NCBI RefSeq assembly: GCF_023701525.1
Contig: NZ_JAMQAW010000006.1
Span: forward strand, 431,543-464,955
Reading direction: 5' to 3'
DNA: 33,413 bases
Source of the DNA: Streptomyces albipurpureus
GTDB lineage: Bacteria > Actinomycetota > Actinomycetes > Streptomycetales > Streptomycetaceae
In this document: in pieces, positions 24,187-33,388 of the stretch
Position numbering within the stretch: the stretch's first letter is position 1
Layout of the letters: every line of letters starts with the position of its first letter
Program-made: the position numbers and the translations under genes
The notes under the pieces: generated by a model
The model's input: only the letters and a program-made list of their open reading frames with translations
Told to the model about the DNA's origin: nothing
The model's database searches: none

Positions 24187-25638
24187 TCAGCCGCGAAGCG
24201 CCTGCACCGCGGCTTCGAGCCGCTTGCCGAAGTCTCCGTCAGCCTGGCGGAAGTTGTTGATCGCCCGCTCGGCGATGTCATCGCGTGAGACCTGGGCGAT
24301 GAACCCGGAGAGGTTCTCGATGAGCCGGGTCCTCTCGTCCTCCGACATCATCCGGTAGAGGTTGCCCGCCTGCACGAAGTCATTGTCCTCGGCATGGCGC
24401 GGGGCCTCGTGGTTGCCGGTGTCACCGGAGACCGCGGTGGTGGACCAGAGCGGCTTGTCGGTCTGGAACGGGCCGCCGAAGCTGTTCGGCTCGTAGTTCT
24501 TGGTACCGCTGTGGCGACCGTCGTACAGGAAACCGTCCCGGCTGTTCGTCCGCGCCTCGGTGGCGTGCGGGCGGTTCACCGGCAGATGGTCGGCGTTGAT
24601 GCCGACCCGGTAGCGGTGAGCGTCCCCGTAGGCGAAGAGACGTCCCTGAAGCATCTTGTCCGGGGACGGTCCGATGCCCGGCACGAAGTGGGCGGGCGAG
24701 AAGATGGACTGCTCGACCTCGGCGAAGACGTTCTCGGGGTTGCGGTTCAGCTCCAGCTTGCCGATCTCGATCGGCGGGTAGTCCTCGTGCGGCCACACCT
24801 TGGTGAGGTCGAACGGGTTGAAGCGGTAGGTCGCCGCATCGGCCGCGGGCATGATCTGCACCTGCACGGTCCAGGAGGGGAAGTCCCCGTTCTCGATGGA
24901 CGTGCGCAGATCACGCTGGTGGCTGTCCGGGTCCTCACCGGCGAGGAGATTGGCCTCGGCCTGGGTGAGGTTCTTGATGCCCTGGTCCGTCTTGAAGTGG
25001 TACTTGACCCAGAAGACCTCGCCGTCGGCGTTGTTCCACTGGTAGGTGTGCGATCCGTACCCGTTCATATGACGCAGCGTGGCCGGGATGCCGCGGTCAC
25101 CGAAGAGCCAGGTCACCTGGTGGGTGGACTCCGGCGACAGACCCCAGAAGTCCCATACGTTGTCCGCCTCCTGGGAGCCGGTGTAGGGGTCGCGCTTCTG
25201 GGTGTGGATGAAGTCCGGAAACTTGATGGCGTCCTTGACGAAGAACACCGGGGTGTTGTTCCCGACGAGGTCGTAGTTGCCTTCCTCGGTGTAGAACTTC
25301 AACGCGAAGCCCCGGGGGTCGCGGACCGCGTCGGCCGAGCCGAGGTTCCCCGCGACGGTGGAGAAGCGCAGGAAGGTCTCGGTCTGCTTGCCGATCACGG
25401 AGAGGAACTTGGCCCGTGTGTACTGGCTGACATCGGCGGTGACCGTGAAGGTGCCGTAGGCACCCGCGCCGCGGGCGTGCACCACGCGCTCCGGGATCCG
25501 CTCGCGGTTGAAGTGGGCGAGCTTCTCCAGCAGCGCCTGATCCTGAATCAGAACAGGACCGCCGACGCCCGCCGTCTCGCTGTTCTGGTTGTCGGCGACC
25601 GGAGCCCCGGCCTCCGTGGTGAGCGGTCCCTGCGTCAC
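24187..25638 (-). CDS. katA: Monofunctional heme catalase
   Basis: Breaks down hydrogen peroxide. 483 aa, the small-subunit (clade 3) type. Distal heme residues are seen in [12 protein letters not shown] (catalytic His about residue 54) and [26 protein letters not shown] (Asn about 127). The proximal ligand tyrosine is in [14 protein letters not shown]. The start is GTG with GGAGG five bases ahead. It is divergent from catR, the Fur/PerR-type repressor, the arrangement described for the catA-catR pair of S. coelicolor. A housekeeping-type promoter lies at 25689-25716, and derepression by peroxide through CatR is expected. Confidence 0.97.
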   Translation of the reverse strand: MTQGPLTTEAGAPVADNQNSETAGVGGPVLIQDQALLEKLAHFNRERIPERVVHARGAGAYGTFTVTADVSQYTRAKFLSVIGKQTETFLRFSTVAGNLGSADAVRDPRGFALKFYTEEGNYDLVGNNTPVFFVKDAIKFPDFIHTQKRDPYTGSQEADNVWDFWGLSPESTHQVTWLFGDRGIPATLRHMNGYGSHTYQWNNADGEVFWVKYHFKTDQGIKNLTQAEANLLAGEDPDSHQRDLRTSIENGDFPSWTVQVQIMPAADAATYRFNPFDLTKVWPHEDYPPIEIGKLELNRNPENVFAEVEQSIFSPAHFVPGIGPSPDKMLQGRLFAYGDAHRYRVGINADHLPVNRPHATEARTNSRDGFLYDGRHSGTKNYEPNSFGGPFQTDKPLWSTTAVSGDTGNHEAPRHAEDNDFVQAGNLYRMMSEDERTRLIENLSGFIAQVSRDDIAERAINNFRQADGDFGKRLEAAVQALRG

Positions 25639-25688
25639 GTGCGCCTCCTGCGTCTTACGTTCCTGACCCGTGGCTTGTGCCGATCACG

Positions 25689-25716
25689 ATCCTACGATGG
25701 ACTCTGTCTAAGTCAA
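25689..25716 (-). promoter_or_regulatory. katA promoter with overlapping inverted repeat
   Basis: On the minus strand TTGACT (25716-25711), 16 bases, TAGGAT (25694-25689), a good housekeeping match. The spacer overlaps the imperfect inverted repeat GACTCTGTCTAAGTC (25700-25714), a plausible CatR operator. Confidence 0.72.
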
Positions 25717-25776
25717 GCGAACATCCAAAGTCACACCCGTTCGGGATCAGGGCATCTCGCTGCTACTCTGACTCGT

Positions 25777-26193
25777 ATGAGTGACCTGCTGGAACGGCTT
25801 CGTGGACGCGGCTGGCGCATGACCGCACAGCGGCGTGTCGTCGCTGAGGTCCTCGACGGTGATCATGTCCATCTGACCGCTGACGAGGTGCACGCCCGCG
25901 CGGTCAAGAGGCTTCCGGAGATCTCCCGGGCGACCGTCTACAACACGCTCGGCGAAATGGTCTCGCTCGGCGAGGTACTGGAAGTCGCCACCGACCGCCG
26001 CGCCAAGCGGTACGACCCCAACGCACACCGCCCCCACCAGCACCTGGTCTGCGGCATGTGCGGAGCGATCCGCGATGTCCATCCGGCAGGGAATCCGCTA
26101 GCCGACCTTCCGGACTCCGAGCGCTTCGGCTTCACCATCTCGGATGTCGAAGTCACCTATCGCGGCATCTGTCCGGGCTGCTCAGGCGCCTGA
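25777..26193 (+). CDS. catR: Fur/PerR-family peroxide-sensing repressor CatR
   Basis: 138 aa metalloregulator. The winged helix (about 1-80) includes RMTAQRRVVAEVL, HLTADEVHARAVKRLPEISRATVYNTLGEMVSLGEV. The dimer domain has HRPHQHLVCGMCGAIRDV with the first CxxC (structural zinc) and ends CPGCSGA with the second CxxC. The His-rich HRPHQH segment holds peroxide-sensing metal ligands in PerR-type proteins. It is divergent from katA with 138 bp between starts. No ribosome site precedes the ATG, but a TACTCT hexamer (25764-25769) lies eight bases upstream, so the mRNA may be leaderless. Confidence 0.93.
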   Translation: MSDLLERLRGRGWRMTAQRRVVAEVLDGDHVHLTADEVHARAVKRLPEISRATVYNTLGEMVSLGEVLEVATDRRAKRYDPNAHRPHQHLVCGMCGAIRDVHPAGNPLADLPDSERFGFTISDVEVTYRGICPGCSGA

Positions 26194-26695
26194 TCTCGAC
26201 CGACGCCGGGCGGCCACCGGCTTGCGAGCGCCCGCCGAGGTCGCTCAACCCTCAACCGGCCAGCCACGCTGTTCCCCGCTCAACAGTTGATCTTCGCTGG
26301 GGCTGTCTCGGTATCGGCCTCTCGGTATCGGCCTGGCCGATTTCCACCGAAAGATCCCGTCCGGACTCCGCCCAGGGGCGCCACTGGCACTCTTGCGACC
26401 CTCGAGGGCGTCCCGCTCCGCGAGTCCCCCTGGATGAGTCCCGCCGTGCGACGCTTCGGCCGCTCATAGCCCGGTCGCTCGGATCCGGGGCGCTCCGATC
26501 CAGTCGTGCCGACCCGGTTGTCCCGTACGCCGGCCCGCGGCCCGGTCGGCCTCAGGGGCGATAGAGGCGGACGCATACGTCACCCGACCTGCCCATCCGG
26601 TAGCGAGCATCGGCGATGTCGCAGCGGATCGAGGGCCGGTGCCTTTGGGCGGGCTTGCTGGAAGCACCCGCGGTCGTGCCTGGCATGAGGAACGC
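26194..26695. other. Gene-free stretch between catR and tRNA-fMet
   Basis: About 500 bp. No convincing gene: frames such as 26280-26576 (minus) read as low-complexity Arg/Pro/Ser-rich. It contains a 14-bp exact tandem duplication at 26307-26334. Confidence 0.55.
26307..26334. repeat. 14-bp exact tandem duplication
   Basis: CTCGGTATCGGCCT is repeated back-to-back (26307-26320 and 26321-26334) in noncoding DNA. Confidence 0.93.
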
Positions 26696-26728
26696 CGAAG
26701 GCCCGGACTCATTGAGTCCGGGCCTTCG
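26696..26728 (-). terminator. Terminator downstream of tRNA-fMet copy 1
   Basis: Perfect 15-bp stem CGAAGGCCCGGACTC/GAGTCCGGGCCTTCG with a three-base ATT loop, eight bases from the tRNA 3' end. Confidence 0.88.
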
Positions 26729-26736
26729 ACCATCAG

Positions 26737-26810
26737 TAGCGGGGACAGGATTTGAACCTGCGACCTCTGGGTTATGAGCCCAGCGAGCTACCGAGCTGCT
26801 CCACCCCGCG
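26737..26810 (-). tRNA. Initiator tRNA-fMet (CAT), copy 1
   Basis: 74 nt without encoded CCA. The anticodon CAT is at 26776-26774 in the loop CTCATAA. Initiator marks are present: unpaired 1-72 position (C1 opposite U72) and three consecutive G-C pairs in the anticodon stem (CTGGG/CCCAG). The acceptor GCGGGG pairs with CCCCGC. The T-arm GCAGGTTCAAATCCTGT is normal. Identical to copy 2 at 29379-29452. Confidence 0.97.
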
Positions 26811-26891
26811 TCGTTAAACGCAACCTTACGGGACCCCACCCGACCTGAGCAAATCAGCTACCCGAGCACCTTCACCCGCCCCCGGGACGCA

Positions 26892-29174
26892 CTATGCGGT
26901 CAGCTCCTGATGGAGTGCCTCCCGCAGCCTGGCGGCCCGTTCGGCGACCTCGGCCGGCCCCAGCTCAACGGCGCGCGCACACCAGCGCTGCCCCTCCGAC
27001 AGCTCGCCGTGACGAGCGGCGAGCAGCGCCAGCCGCAGCGCCGCCCTGCCGTGGCCCGCGCGGGCTGCCCGAGTCCACCACAGGGCCGCCTCACGCTCAT
27101 TGCCCTCCCGGGCCAGCAGCAGTCCGAGGTTGAACGCTCCGTTGCGGCTACCCGCGCTGGCCGCCTCCCGGTACCAGCGGGCGGCGTCGGCCATGTCGCC
27201 ACGGGCGGCGGCGAGCATCCCCACTCGTACCTGGGCCCGGCGATGGCCCTGCTCGGCGGCCCGCTCGTACCACTCCTCGCACTCGCTCTTCCGCGCCATC
27301 GACTCGCCGAGCGCCGGCGGTCCGGGCGGCGGCTGTCGCGCGTCCAGCAGGCTGGCGAGCCGGAAGGCGGCCTCAGCGCTGCCCCCGCCGGCCGCACAGC
27401 GCAGATGGCGTTCCGCGGCCTGGTCGTCACCGTCCCTCAGGAGGGCGATGCCCACCTGGAGGGCGGCCTCGGTGTGCCCCGCTGCCGCCGCCCTCTCGTA
27501 CCAGGCCAGCGCCGTACGATCATCATCGCGGCCGACATGGAGGATGCCGAGGTTGAAGGCCGCGTCAACGCTTCCGGCCTCGGCCGCCTTGGAGAACCAG
27601 GGTTCCGCGCCGACCGGGTCGCCCGACTGGAGCAGCAGTACGGCCAGTGCGTTGGCTGCCTCGCGGTGGCCCGCGTAGGCGGCCTGGCGGTACCACTGCT
27701 CGGCCTGGGCGATGCGGTCCTGGGCGGTGCAGAGCAGACCGAGGTTGTAGGCGCCGTTCACATCGCCGGCGGTCAGGGCCGCGCGATACCAGCGCTCGGC
27801 GGTCTGCGGCTCTCCGCGGGCCGCGTGGAGTGCGCCGAGGGCGTTGGCCGCGTTGCCGTCGCCCTCCTGCGCCGCCCTCAGCCACCAGACGGCCGCGCTC
27901 TCCTCGTCTCCGGCGTCCCGTAGCAGAAACGCCAGCGCGCAGGCGGCTCGCGCCTCACCGTCCTTGGCCGAGCTCAGATACCAGCGCCCCGCCTCCTTGA
28001 GGTCACCGCGCCGCTCCAGGATCACTCCGAGGTGCAGCGCGGCCCGGCGATGTCCCCGGGCCGCCGCCTGGCGATACCACTGGGCGGCTTCGTCGAGTGT
28101 GCTCAGGCGTAGGTCTGTCGCGCTGGTGGTGGCCTGGTCCGGGCCTTCGGTCGGGTCGGGTGATGACAATGACGGACTCCGCGCTGAGGTGCGCACCGCC
28201 GGGGGCTGGTCCTGCTCGGCCGCCGGCCCGCGGTTTCGGGGCGCGCCACCGCTGCGGCCATCGGCGGCCGCCGAGGCCCTCTCCCCCTCGTTCGAACCGG
28301 GCCCGTGCCGCTGGTCCGCCCCGCTGACCGCCGGATCCGCCGCGCCACCCCGGTCCCCGTCCACCATCCCGGCCGGGTGCCGGTCGGCAGCGAAGTGCGT
28401 GCGGGAGCGGCTCGGGACGGCCTGGTCGGTCCCGAGCATCAGGACGGCCGCGCCAGCCGTCCTGGCCTCGTCCGCGGCGCGCAGTTCCAGTGCGCGGGCC
28501 AGCCGGTAAGCCGCCTCGCGGTGACCCTGCTCGGCGGCCGAACGCAACCAGCGCTCGACCCCGCCTTCGCCACGGTGTTCCAGTAGATCCGCAAGCGCGT
28601 AGGCCCCCAGGGCATGGCCCTGCTCGGCTGATTGGCGCAGCCAGTACTCGGCTGCGGGCTCGTCCCCACGCTCACGGAAGTGACGGCCCAGGGCGTGGGC
28701 AGCCGCCGCGGAGCCGGCGACCGCGGCGACTCGCCACCAGGCGGCCGCCTCCTCCGCATAGCCGCGCTGGTGGAGGAGGACGCCGAGATTGTTGGCTGCC
28801 GCGCGGTCTCCGGCGGCGGTTGCGGCCCGCAGATGGCCTTCGGCGCCGTCGAGGTCCCCTCGGCGCAGTAGTGCCGCGCCCAGCAGACTCATGGCTACGG
28901 TGTCACCGCTCTCAGCGGCACGGCGGTAGCGCTCCTCGGCCTCCGCGCTCTCGACCGCGTCCGCAGCCCCCGCCGCTTCCGCCGGGTCGCCGGCGGCAAC
29001 CGGTGTCAGGGGTGCCGCTCCGCGGGCTCCTCGGGGATGGCGCATGGCGGGGCCGACGGTGGTGCCAGCGAGGTCGTCAGCAGCGGGATTGCTTGTTTCC
29101 GCTGCGTTTACGGCATTTCGCTGCACAAACCGCCCTGTCTTCAACAGAGTCGCCCTGTCCCCCATAAATTCCAT
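26892..29174 (-). CDS. Sel1/TPR-repeat protein with central disordered linker
   Basis: 760 aa, almost wholly built from ~36-residue Sel1-like/TPR repeats with the pattern A..WYR.AA..GH..A...LG.LL...GD...A. About four repeats occupy residues 78-235 and about ten occupy 360-745. A ~110-residue Gly/Ser/Pro/Asp-rich linker (about 250-358) separates them. No signal peptide or membrane segment is seen. Sel1 proteins act as adaptor scaffolds; partners are unknown. Two ATGs are possible: 29174 (used here) and 29165, which gives MGDRATLLKTGRFVQ and may be the true start. The gene stands between two identical tRNA-fMet genes on the same strand, with a perfect palindrome 86 bp upstream of the start. Confidence 0.9.
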   Translation of the reverse strand: MEFMGDRATLLKTGRFVQRNAVNAAETSNPAADDLAGTTVGPAMRHPRGARGAAPLTPVAAGDPAEAAGAADAVESAEAEERYRRAAESGDTVAMSLLGAALLRRGDLDGAEGHLRAATAAGDRAAANNLGVLLHQRGYAEEAAAWWRVAAVAGSAAAAHALGRHFRERGDEPAAEYWLRQSAEQGHALGAYALADLLEHRGEGGVERWLRSAAEQGHREAAYRLARALELRAADEARTAGAAVLMLGTDQAVPSRSRTHFAADRHPAGMVDGDRGGAADPAVSGADQRHGPGSNEGERASAAADGRSGGAPRNRGPAAEQDQPPAVRTSARSPSLSSPDPTEGPDQATTSATDLRLSTLDEAAQWYRQAAARGHRRAALHLGVILERRGDLKEAGRWYLSSAKDGEARAACALAFLLRDAGDEESAAVWWLRAAQEGDGNAANALGALHAARGEPQTAERWYRAALTAGDVNGAYNLGLLCTAQDRIAQAEQWYRQAAYAGHREAANALAVLLLQSGDPVGAEPWFSKAAEAGSVDAAFNLGILHVGRDDDRTALAWYERAAAAGHTEAALQVGIALLRDGDDQAAERHLRCAAGGGSAEAAFRLASLLDARQPPPGPPALGESMARKSECEEWYERAAEQGHRRAQVRVGMLAAARGDMADAARWYREAASAGSRNGAFNLGLLLAREGNEREAALWWTRAARAGHGRAALRLALLAARHGELSEGQRWCARAVELGPAEVAERAARLREALHQELTA

Positions 29175-29259
29175 CGTCGCACCACCCGCAACCCGCGTAC
29201 ACCTGGTATACCGCAGCCAGTGAGGTCACTTCAGCGTTTTGTCGACATGCCCACAGAGA

Positions 29260-29278
29260 GATAAGTGAAACACTTATC
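29260..29278. promoter_or_regulatory. Perfect 19-bp operator-like palindrome
   Basis: GATAAGTGAAACACTTATC has 8-bp arms and a 3-bp centre. It is AT-rich in a very GC-rich genome and lies 86 bp upstream of the Sel1-repeat gene. Probably a dimeric regulator site; the regulator is unknown. Confidence 0.7.
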
Positions 29279-29331
29279 CAGTCAACTCGCAGTACGCCAC
29301 GCGCAGTTCCCCCACGCGATCACATACGCAT

Positions 29332-29370
29332 GAAGAGGGCCCGGATCCTCAATGGATTCGGGCCCTCTTC
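29332..29370 (-). terminator. Terminator downstream of tRNA-fMet copy 2
   Basis: 17-bp stem (29332-29348 with 29354-29370, one wobble pair) with a five-base loop, eight bases from the tRNA 3' end. On the plus strand it is followed by GTTTTC. Confidence 0.85.
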
Positions 29371-29378
29371 GTTTTCAG

Positions 29379-29452
29379 TAGCGGGGACAGGATTTGAACC
29401 TGCGACCTCTGGGTTATGAGCCCAGCGAGCTACCGAGCTGCTCCACCCCGCG
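29379..29452 (-). tRNA. Initiator tRNA-fMet (CAT), copy 2
   Basis: Identical in all 74 positions to copy 1 at 26737-26810, with the same initiator features. The identity continues a few bases on both sides, making an 83-bp exact direct repeat (29375-29457 and 26733-26815). Lies between the Sel1-repeat gene and the UPF0182 gene. Confidence 0.97.
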
Positions 29453-29512
29453 TCGTTGTGTCCAAAGACTACCACGGCACAGGATGTTGCCTGATCAGAG
29501 CAGCTGTCTCGT

Positions 29513-29547
29513 CCCCTGTCCCACGCGCGGAGCGCGTGGGACAGGGG
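29513..29547 (-). terminator. Terminator of the UPF0182 gene
   Basis: Perfect 16-bp stem CCCCTGTCCCACGCGC/GCGCGTGGGACAGGGG with a GGA loop, 21 bp after the UPF0182 stop. It separates that gene from the tRNA. Confidence 0.88.
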
Positions 29548-29568
29548 CTACCGAAGCGACTACGGCAG

Positions 29569-32514
29569 CTAGGACGACTTGGACGGTGACGGTGCGGCGG
29601 ACTGCGCCGGACGTGACTTGCCCTGGATCCCCGCCAACCGCTCGATGGCGGCTTCGAGCTCGTCCTGGGCCCTGCCGTACGCCTCCCGGTCCTTCGGGTC
29701 CTTCTCCAGCACCGCGTCCATCGCGTCCTGCGCCTTCAACACATCGTCGATGGCGGCCTTCAGCGCCGCGTCACCCGTCGCGGGTGGCGTGGTCGGATTG
29801 GGTGTCGGCTTGGTTGGCTCGTCGCCCGGTGGGGTCGTCGGCTGCTCCGTGCCCGCTTCACCGAAGACCGCGTTGAGCGCCTCCGAAAGGCTGTCCTTGA
29901 AGACGGGCTTGCCTCCGCCATAGGCGACGGCGACCTTCCGAAGGAGCGGATAGTTGGCACTACCGCCCCTGGCGTAGACGGGTTCGACGTAGAGGAATCC
30001 GCCGTCCAACGGGATCGTCAGCAGATTGCCGTACTCGATATCCGAGTCGGTGCCTCTGAGGTCACGGACGAACGTGGCGACTTCCGGCACACCGTTCAGC
30101 TCGGACTGCACCTGGGACGGCCCTTGGACGGTCTCCGTGACTCTCAGCAGTCTCATCGAGCCATAGCTCTCGCTGTTGGCATCGGCGTCCACCGCCATAT
30201 AGGCGCCCAGATTGGGGCGTCCGGCCGGCGTGAACGTCGTCGTCAGCGAGAACTTCTGGGTCTTCTCACCCGGCATCTTCAGGCTCAGGTAGTACGGCGG
30301 CACCGCACTGCTGTCCTTGTTCGTCGGGTCGTCCGGCACCTGCCAGGCGTCACTGCCGCTGTAGAACTGCTCGGGCTCGGTGACGTGGTAGCGGGTGAGC
30401 AGTTCGCGCTGCACCTTGAACATGTCCTGCGGATAGCGCAGGTGGGACTTCAGCTCCGGGGAGATGTCGCCCTTCGCCTTCACCGTGCCGGGGAACGCCT
30501 TCATCCAGGTCTTCAGAACCGGGTCCTTGGTGTCCCACTGGTACAGCTTGACCTTGCCGTCATAGGCGTCGACGGTGGCCTTCACCGAGTTGCGGATGTA
30601 GTTGACCTGGTTCTGCTGGGCGACGACCGCGCGCTGGTTGGTGGTCAGCGAGTCGGTCGTGGTGTCCCCGAGCGTCGTACGCGAGGCGTACGGGTAGCTG
30701 TTGGTCGTGGTGTAGGCGTCGACGATCCACTGGATACGTCCGTCGACCACCGCGGGGTACGCGTCGCCATCGATGGTCAGCCACGGCGCGACGGCCTCGA
30801 CGCGCTCCTTGGGCGTGCGGTTGTAGAGGATCCGCGACCCCTCGCCCACCGCTCCGGAGTAGAAGAGCTGCGGCTCGCTGAAGGACACCGCGTACGCGGC
30901 CCGGTTCAGCGCGCTGGAGAGGCTGACACCGCTCTTGCCCTTGTAGCTCGTGTACTTGGTCGGCCCGGTGCTCGCCTCGTAGTCCAGTTCCTTCTGCGGA
31001 CCGCCGACGATCGAGTACTGCTCGGTCTTCTCGCCGTAGTAGATCCGCTGCTCGTACGAGCCGAGCTGACCGGTGGTGGGCATACCGGACTCGGTGAAGT
31101 CGGGCGAGCCGACCGTGCCCTTGTTGGGGTCGCTGACCACACTCGTGCCCTTGGCGGCGATCGCGCCGTAGCCATGGGTGTACGTGAAGTGGTCGTTGAT
31201 CCAGTTCCGCTTGGGAATGCCCTCGATGTCCAGCTCACGCAGACCGATGACCGTGTCCTGCGGCTTTCCATCAGCGCCGGGGTAGCGGTCGACGTCCAGG
31301 GTGTCCGGGAACTGGTAGTACTTCCGCTCCTGCTGGAGCTGCTGGAAGGCGGGCGAGACGACATTGGAGTCGACCACTCGGTAGCTGGCCGCGCTCTTGG
31401 CGTCCTCGCGCTGCTGGTCCCTGCGGGTGGGATCGCCCTTGCCCTTGTAGTCCTCGGGCTTGGCGCTGTCGATGCCGTACGCCTTGCGGGTGGCATCGAT
31501 GTTCTTCTGGATGTACGGGCTTTCCTTGGCCTGCTCGTTCGGCTGGACCTGGAACTTCTGCACGATGGCCGGGTACAGGCCGCCGATCAGGATCGCCGAC
31601 AGGACCATCAGACCGAAGCCGATCACCGGCAGCTGCCAGGTGCGCCGCCAGAGCGTGGCGAAGAACAGCAGGGCGCAGATGACGGCGATGCAGAAGAGGA
31701 TCGTCTTCGCCGGAAGGTAGGCGTTGGCGTCGACGTACCGCAGGCCCGTCCATTCCCCGGTGGCCTTGAAGTCGCTGGACTTCACCGCGAGGCCATACCG
31801 GTCCAACCAGTACGCCACGGCCTTCAGCGAGACGAAGAGGCCGAGCAGTACCGACAGATGTCCGGTGGCCGCGGCCGTGGCACGCGCGCCGGGGCTGGTG
31901 ACGCGCAGCCCGCCGTACAGGTAGTGGGTGAGTGCGGCGGCGATCAGTGAGAGAACGGCCGCTGCGAAGCCGAAGCCGAGCAGGAACCGGTACCAGGGCA
32001 GATCGAACGCGTAGAACGACACGTCCATCTGGAACTGGGGGTCCTTCTCACCGAAGGGCACGCCGTTGACCCACATCAGCCAGGTCCGCCACTGACCGGT
32101 CGCCGAGGCACCGGCGATCAGTCCGACCAGAGCGGTGATCGCGAGGAGAACCCACTTCTTGTAGGGGGCGATGCTCATCCGGTATCGGTCGAGGCTCTGC
32201 TGCTCCAGCGACATCGCGCTCAGCGGCGGCCGCAGCCGGTGCGCGAGCCAGATGTTCACCCCGACGGCAATCGCCATCAGGAGGCCGAAGACGGCGAAGA
32301 GCCCGATCTTGGTCGAGAGCGTGGTGGTGAACACCGACGAGTAGTCGACGGAGCGGTACCAGAGCCAGTCGGTCCAGAACCCGGCGAACATGACGAACGC
32401 CATCGCCAGAACCGCCAGCACGCCCAGCGTCATCAGTAGGGTACGGACGCGACGGGACGGCCGGCCTACTCTCATCCGTGGCCCGGTCGGGGAGCCTCCG
32501 CCGCGGTCCGGCAT
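29569..32514 (-). CDS. UPF0182-family large membrane protein
   Basis: 981 aa, function unknown. About seven membrane segments lie in the first ~330 residues (for example [57 protein letters not shown]). A large extracytoplasmic region of ~550 residues follows with highly conserved stretches such as [46 protein letters not shown] and [16 protein letters not shown]. The C-terminus is a Pro/Thr-rich spacer, an Ala/Glu/Asp-rich helix (probable coiled coil, about 905-960) and a Ser/Pro tail. ATG at 32514 ([14 protein letters not shown]) is chosen because conserved homology begins there, although the ribosome site is weak; the longer frame is not supported. It is divergent from the PPA1309-family gene. 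Confidence 0.94.
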   Translation of the reverse strand: MPDRGGGSPTGPRMRVGRPSRRVRTLLMTLGVLAVLAMAFVMFAGFWTDWLWYRSVDYSSVFTTTLSTKIGLFAVFGLLMAIAVGVNIWLAHRLRPPLSAMSLEQQSLDRYRMSIAPYKKWVLLAITALVGLIAGASATGQWRTWLMWVNGVPFGEKDPQFQMDVSFYAFDLPWYRFLLGFGFAAAVLSLIAAALTHYLYGGLRVTSPGARATAAATGHLSVLLGLFVSLKAVAYWLDRYGLAVKSSDFKATGEWTGLRYVDANAYLPAKTILFCIAVICALLFFATLWRRTWQLPVIGFGLMVLSAILIGGLYPAIVQKFQVQPNEQAKESPYIQKNIDATRKAYGIDSAKPEDYKGKGDPTRRDQQREDAKSAASYRVVDSNVVSPAFQQLQQERKYYQFPDTLDVDRYPGADGKPQDTVIGLRELDIEGIPKRNWINDHFTYTHGYGAIAAKGTSVVSDPNKGTVGSPDFTESGMPTTGQLGSYEQRIYYGEKTEQYSIVGGPQKELDYEASTGPTKYTSYKGKSGVSLSSALNRAAYAVSFSEPQLFYSGAVGEGSRILYNRTPKERVEAVAPWLTIDGDAYPAVVDGRIQWIVDAYTTTNSYPYASRTTLGDTTTDSLTTNQRAVVAQQNQVNYIRNSVKATVDAYDGKVKLYQWDTKDPVLKTWMKAFPGTVKAKGDISPELKSHLRYPQDMFKVQRELLTRYHVTEPEQFYSGSDAWQVPDDPTNKDSSAVPPYYLSLKMPGEKTQKFSLTTTFTPAGRPNLGAYMAVDADANSESYGSMRLLRVTETVQGPSQVQSELNGVPEVATFVRDLRGTDSDIEYGNLLTIPLDGGFLYVEPVYARGGSANYPLLRKVAVAYGGGKPVFKDSLSEALNAVFGEAGTEQPTTPPGDEPTKPTPNPTTPPATGDAALKAAIDDVLKAQDAMDAVLEKDPKDREAYGRAQDELEAAIERLAGIQGKSRPAQSAAPSPSKSS

Positions 32515-32689
32515 CTGGAAAGCCAACGTGCGCACCTCGAAGTTCGCGGTTGTGTAGAAGGAGCGGCCGTGTGGGTCACGGACGCAGTCGTGCCAAGCTG
32601 GGCCCCGCGATCGTAGAGCCCACTCATGCAACTTACTGAGGCTTTACCTAGTTCCCGTCTCGGGGCCAGAAGGAGGCAGGATATTGGGC

Positions 32690-33358
32690 ATGTCCAATGT
32701 TTCTTCTTCCGCCCCCTCCGATCCGCCCGCCGATTCAGCGTCGGGCCAGCCTTCCCGCCGGGCCGCTGGCAGCGCCGATGCCCCTGGTGGTGCCGGCGCC
32801 GGCGCCTCCGGTGGGAAGGCTTCCGGGCCGATCGCCGCCACCCCGCTGACGCGTGCCGTTCTGGAGATCGACGAATACACAGCGGGACTTGGCTGGGATC
32901 AGCCGGCCAGGCTGTTCGCGCTCGTCGACACCGCACGACTGCGCACCCAGGAGCCCGACCTCGCATCCCAGCTCGGGCTCGACGGCGATGAGGTGGCCGC
33001 GCCGCTGACCCCCATCGAGCAGGACGAGATCCCGGCGGGCAAGCCGCTGGACGAGTTCCTCGCGACGATCGCCTGGCCCGACGCCGTCGCGGGTTGCGCG
33101 CTGACGGTGGAGCGCCAGATGCTGCCCACCTCGGCGGAGGCGGCAGTTCCGAAGGGCCTCGACGGCGAATCGCTGACGAAGTGGGTCGCGGACCACCCGG
33201 ACCGTCAGGAGGTCCGTATGACGGTCGCGGTGCTCCGCGACGGAACCCGCGAGTCGGCACTGCGGCTACGGGAGAAGGACTCCCCCACTGAGGTGCTGAC
33301 CGGTTCGGACCTGGTGCCCGGGTTGGCGGAGGCACTCTCAGCGACCTTCGAGGGATAG
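32690..33358 (+). CDS. PPA1309-family conserved actinobacterial protein
   Basis: 222 aa, function unknown. The first ~45 residues are Ser/Pro/Ala/Gly-rich and probably disordered. The conserved part contains TPLTRAVLEIDEYTAGLGWDQPARLFALVDTARLR, then TPIEQDEIPAG, FLATIAWPDAVAGCALTVERQMLP, and RMTVAVLRDGTRESALRLR. No membrane segment is present. ATG 32690 has AGGA eight bases ahead. A TTG at 32684, two codons upstream, is ideally spaced (seven bases) from the stronger AGGAGG at 32671-32676, so initiation could occur there. It is divergent from the UPF0182 gene (175 bp between starts), a pairing suggesting shared control. Confidence 0.86.
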   Translation: MSNVSSSAPSDPPADSASGQPSRRAAGSADAPGGAGAGASGGKASGPIAATPLTRAVLEIDEYTAGLGWDQPARLFALVDTARLRTQEPDLASQLGLDGDEVAAPLTPIEQDEIPAGKPLDEFLATIAWPDAVAGCALTVERQMLPTSAEAAVPKGLDGESLTKWVADHPDRQEVRMTVAVLRDGTRESALRLREKDSPTEVLTGSDLVPGLAEALSATFEG

Positions 33359-33388
33359 CCCCGCCCTGGGGGCGACTGAGGGCCCCGG

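Noticed and set aside
24394..25740. Long plus-strand frame opposite katA that runs into catR
   Set aside because: Only the catR part (from 25777) is real; upstream codons are the antisense of catalase.
26733..29457. Genomic island between the tRNA repeats
   Set aside because: No integrase, transposase or composition shift; the enclosed gene has normal Streptomyces codon use. Only the duplication itself is reported.
30124..31950. 608-codon plus-strand frame opposite the UPF0182 gene
   Set aside because: Antisense shadow, dominated by Leu/Val/Arg/Gly; no start signal.
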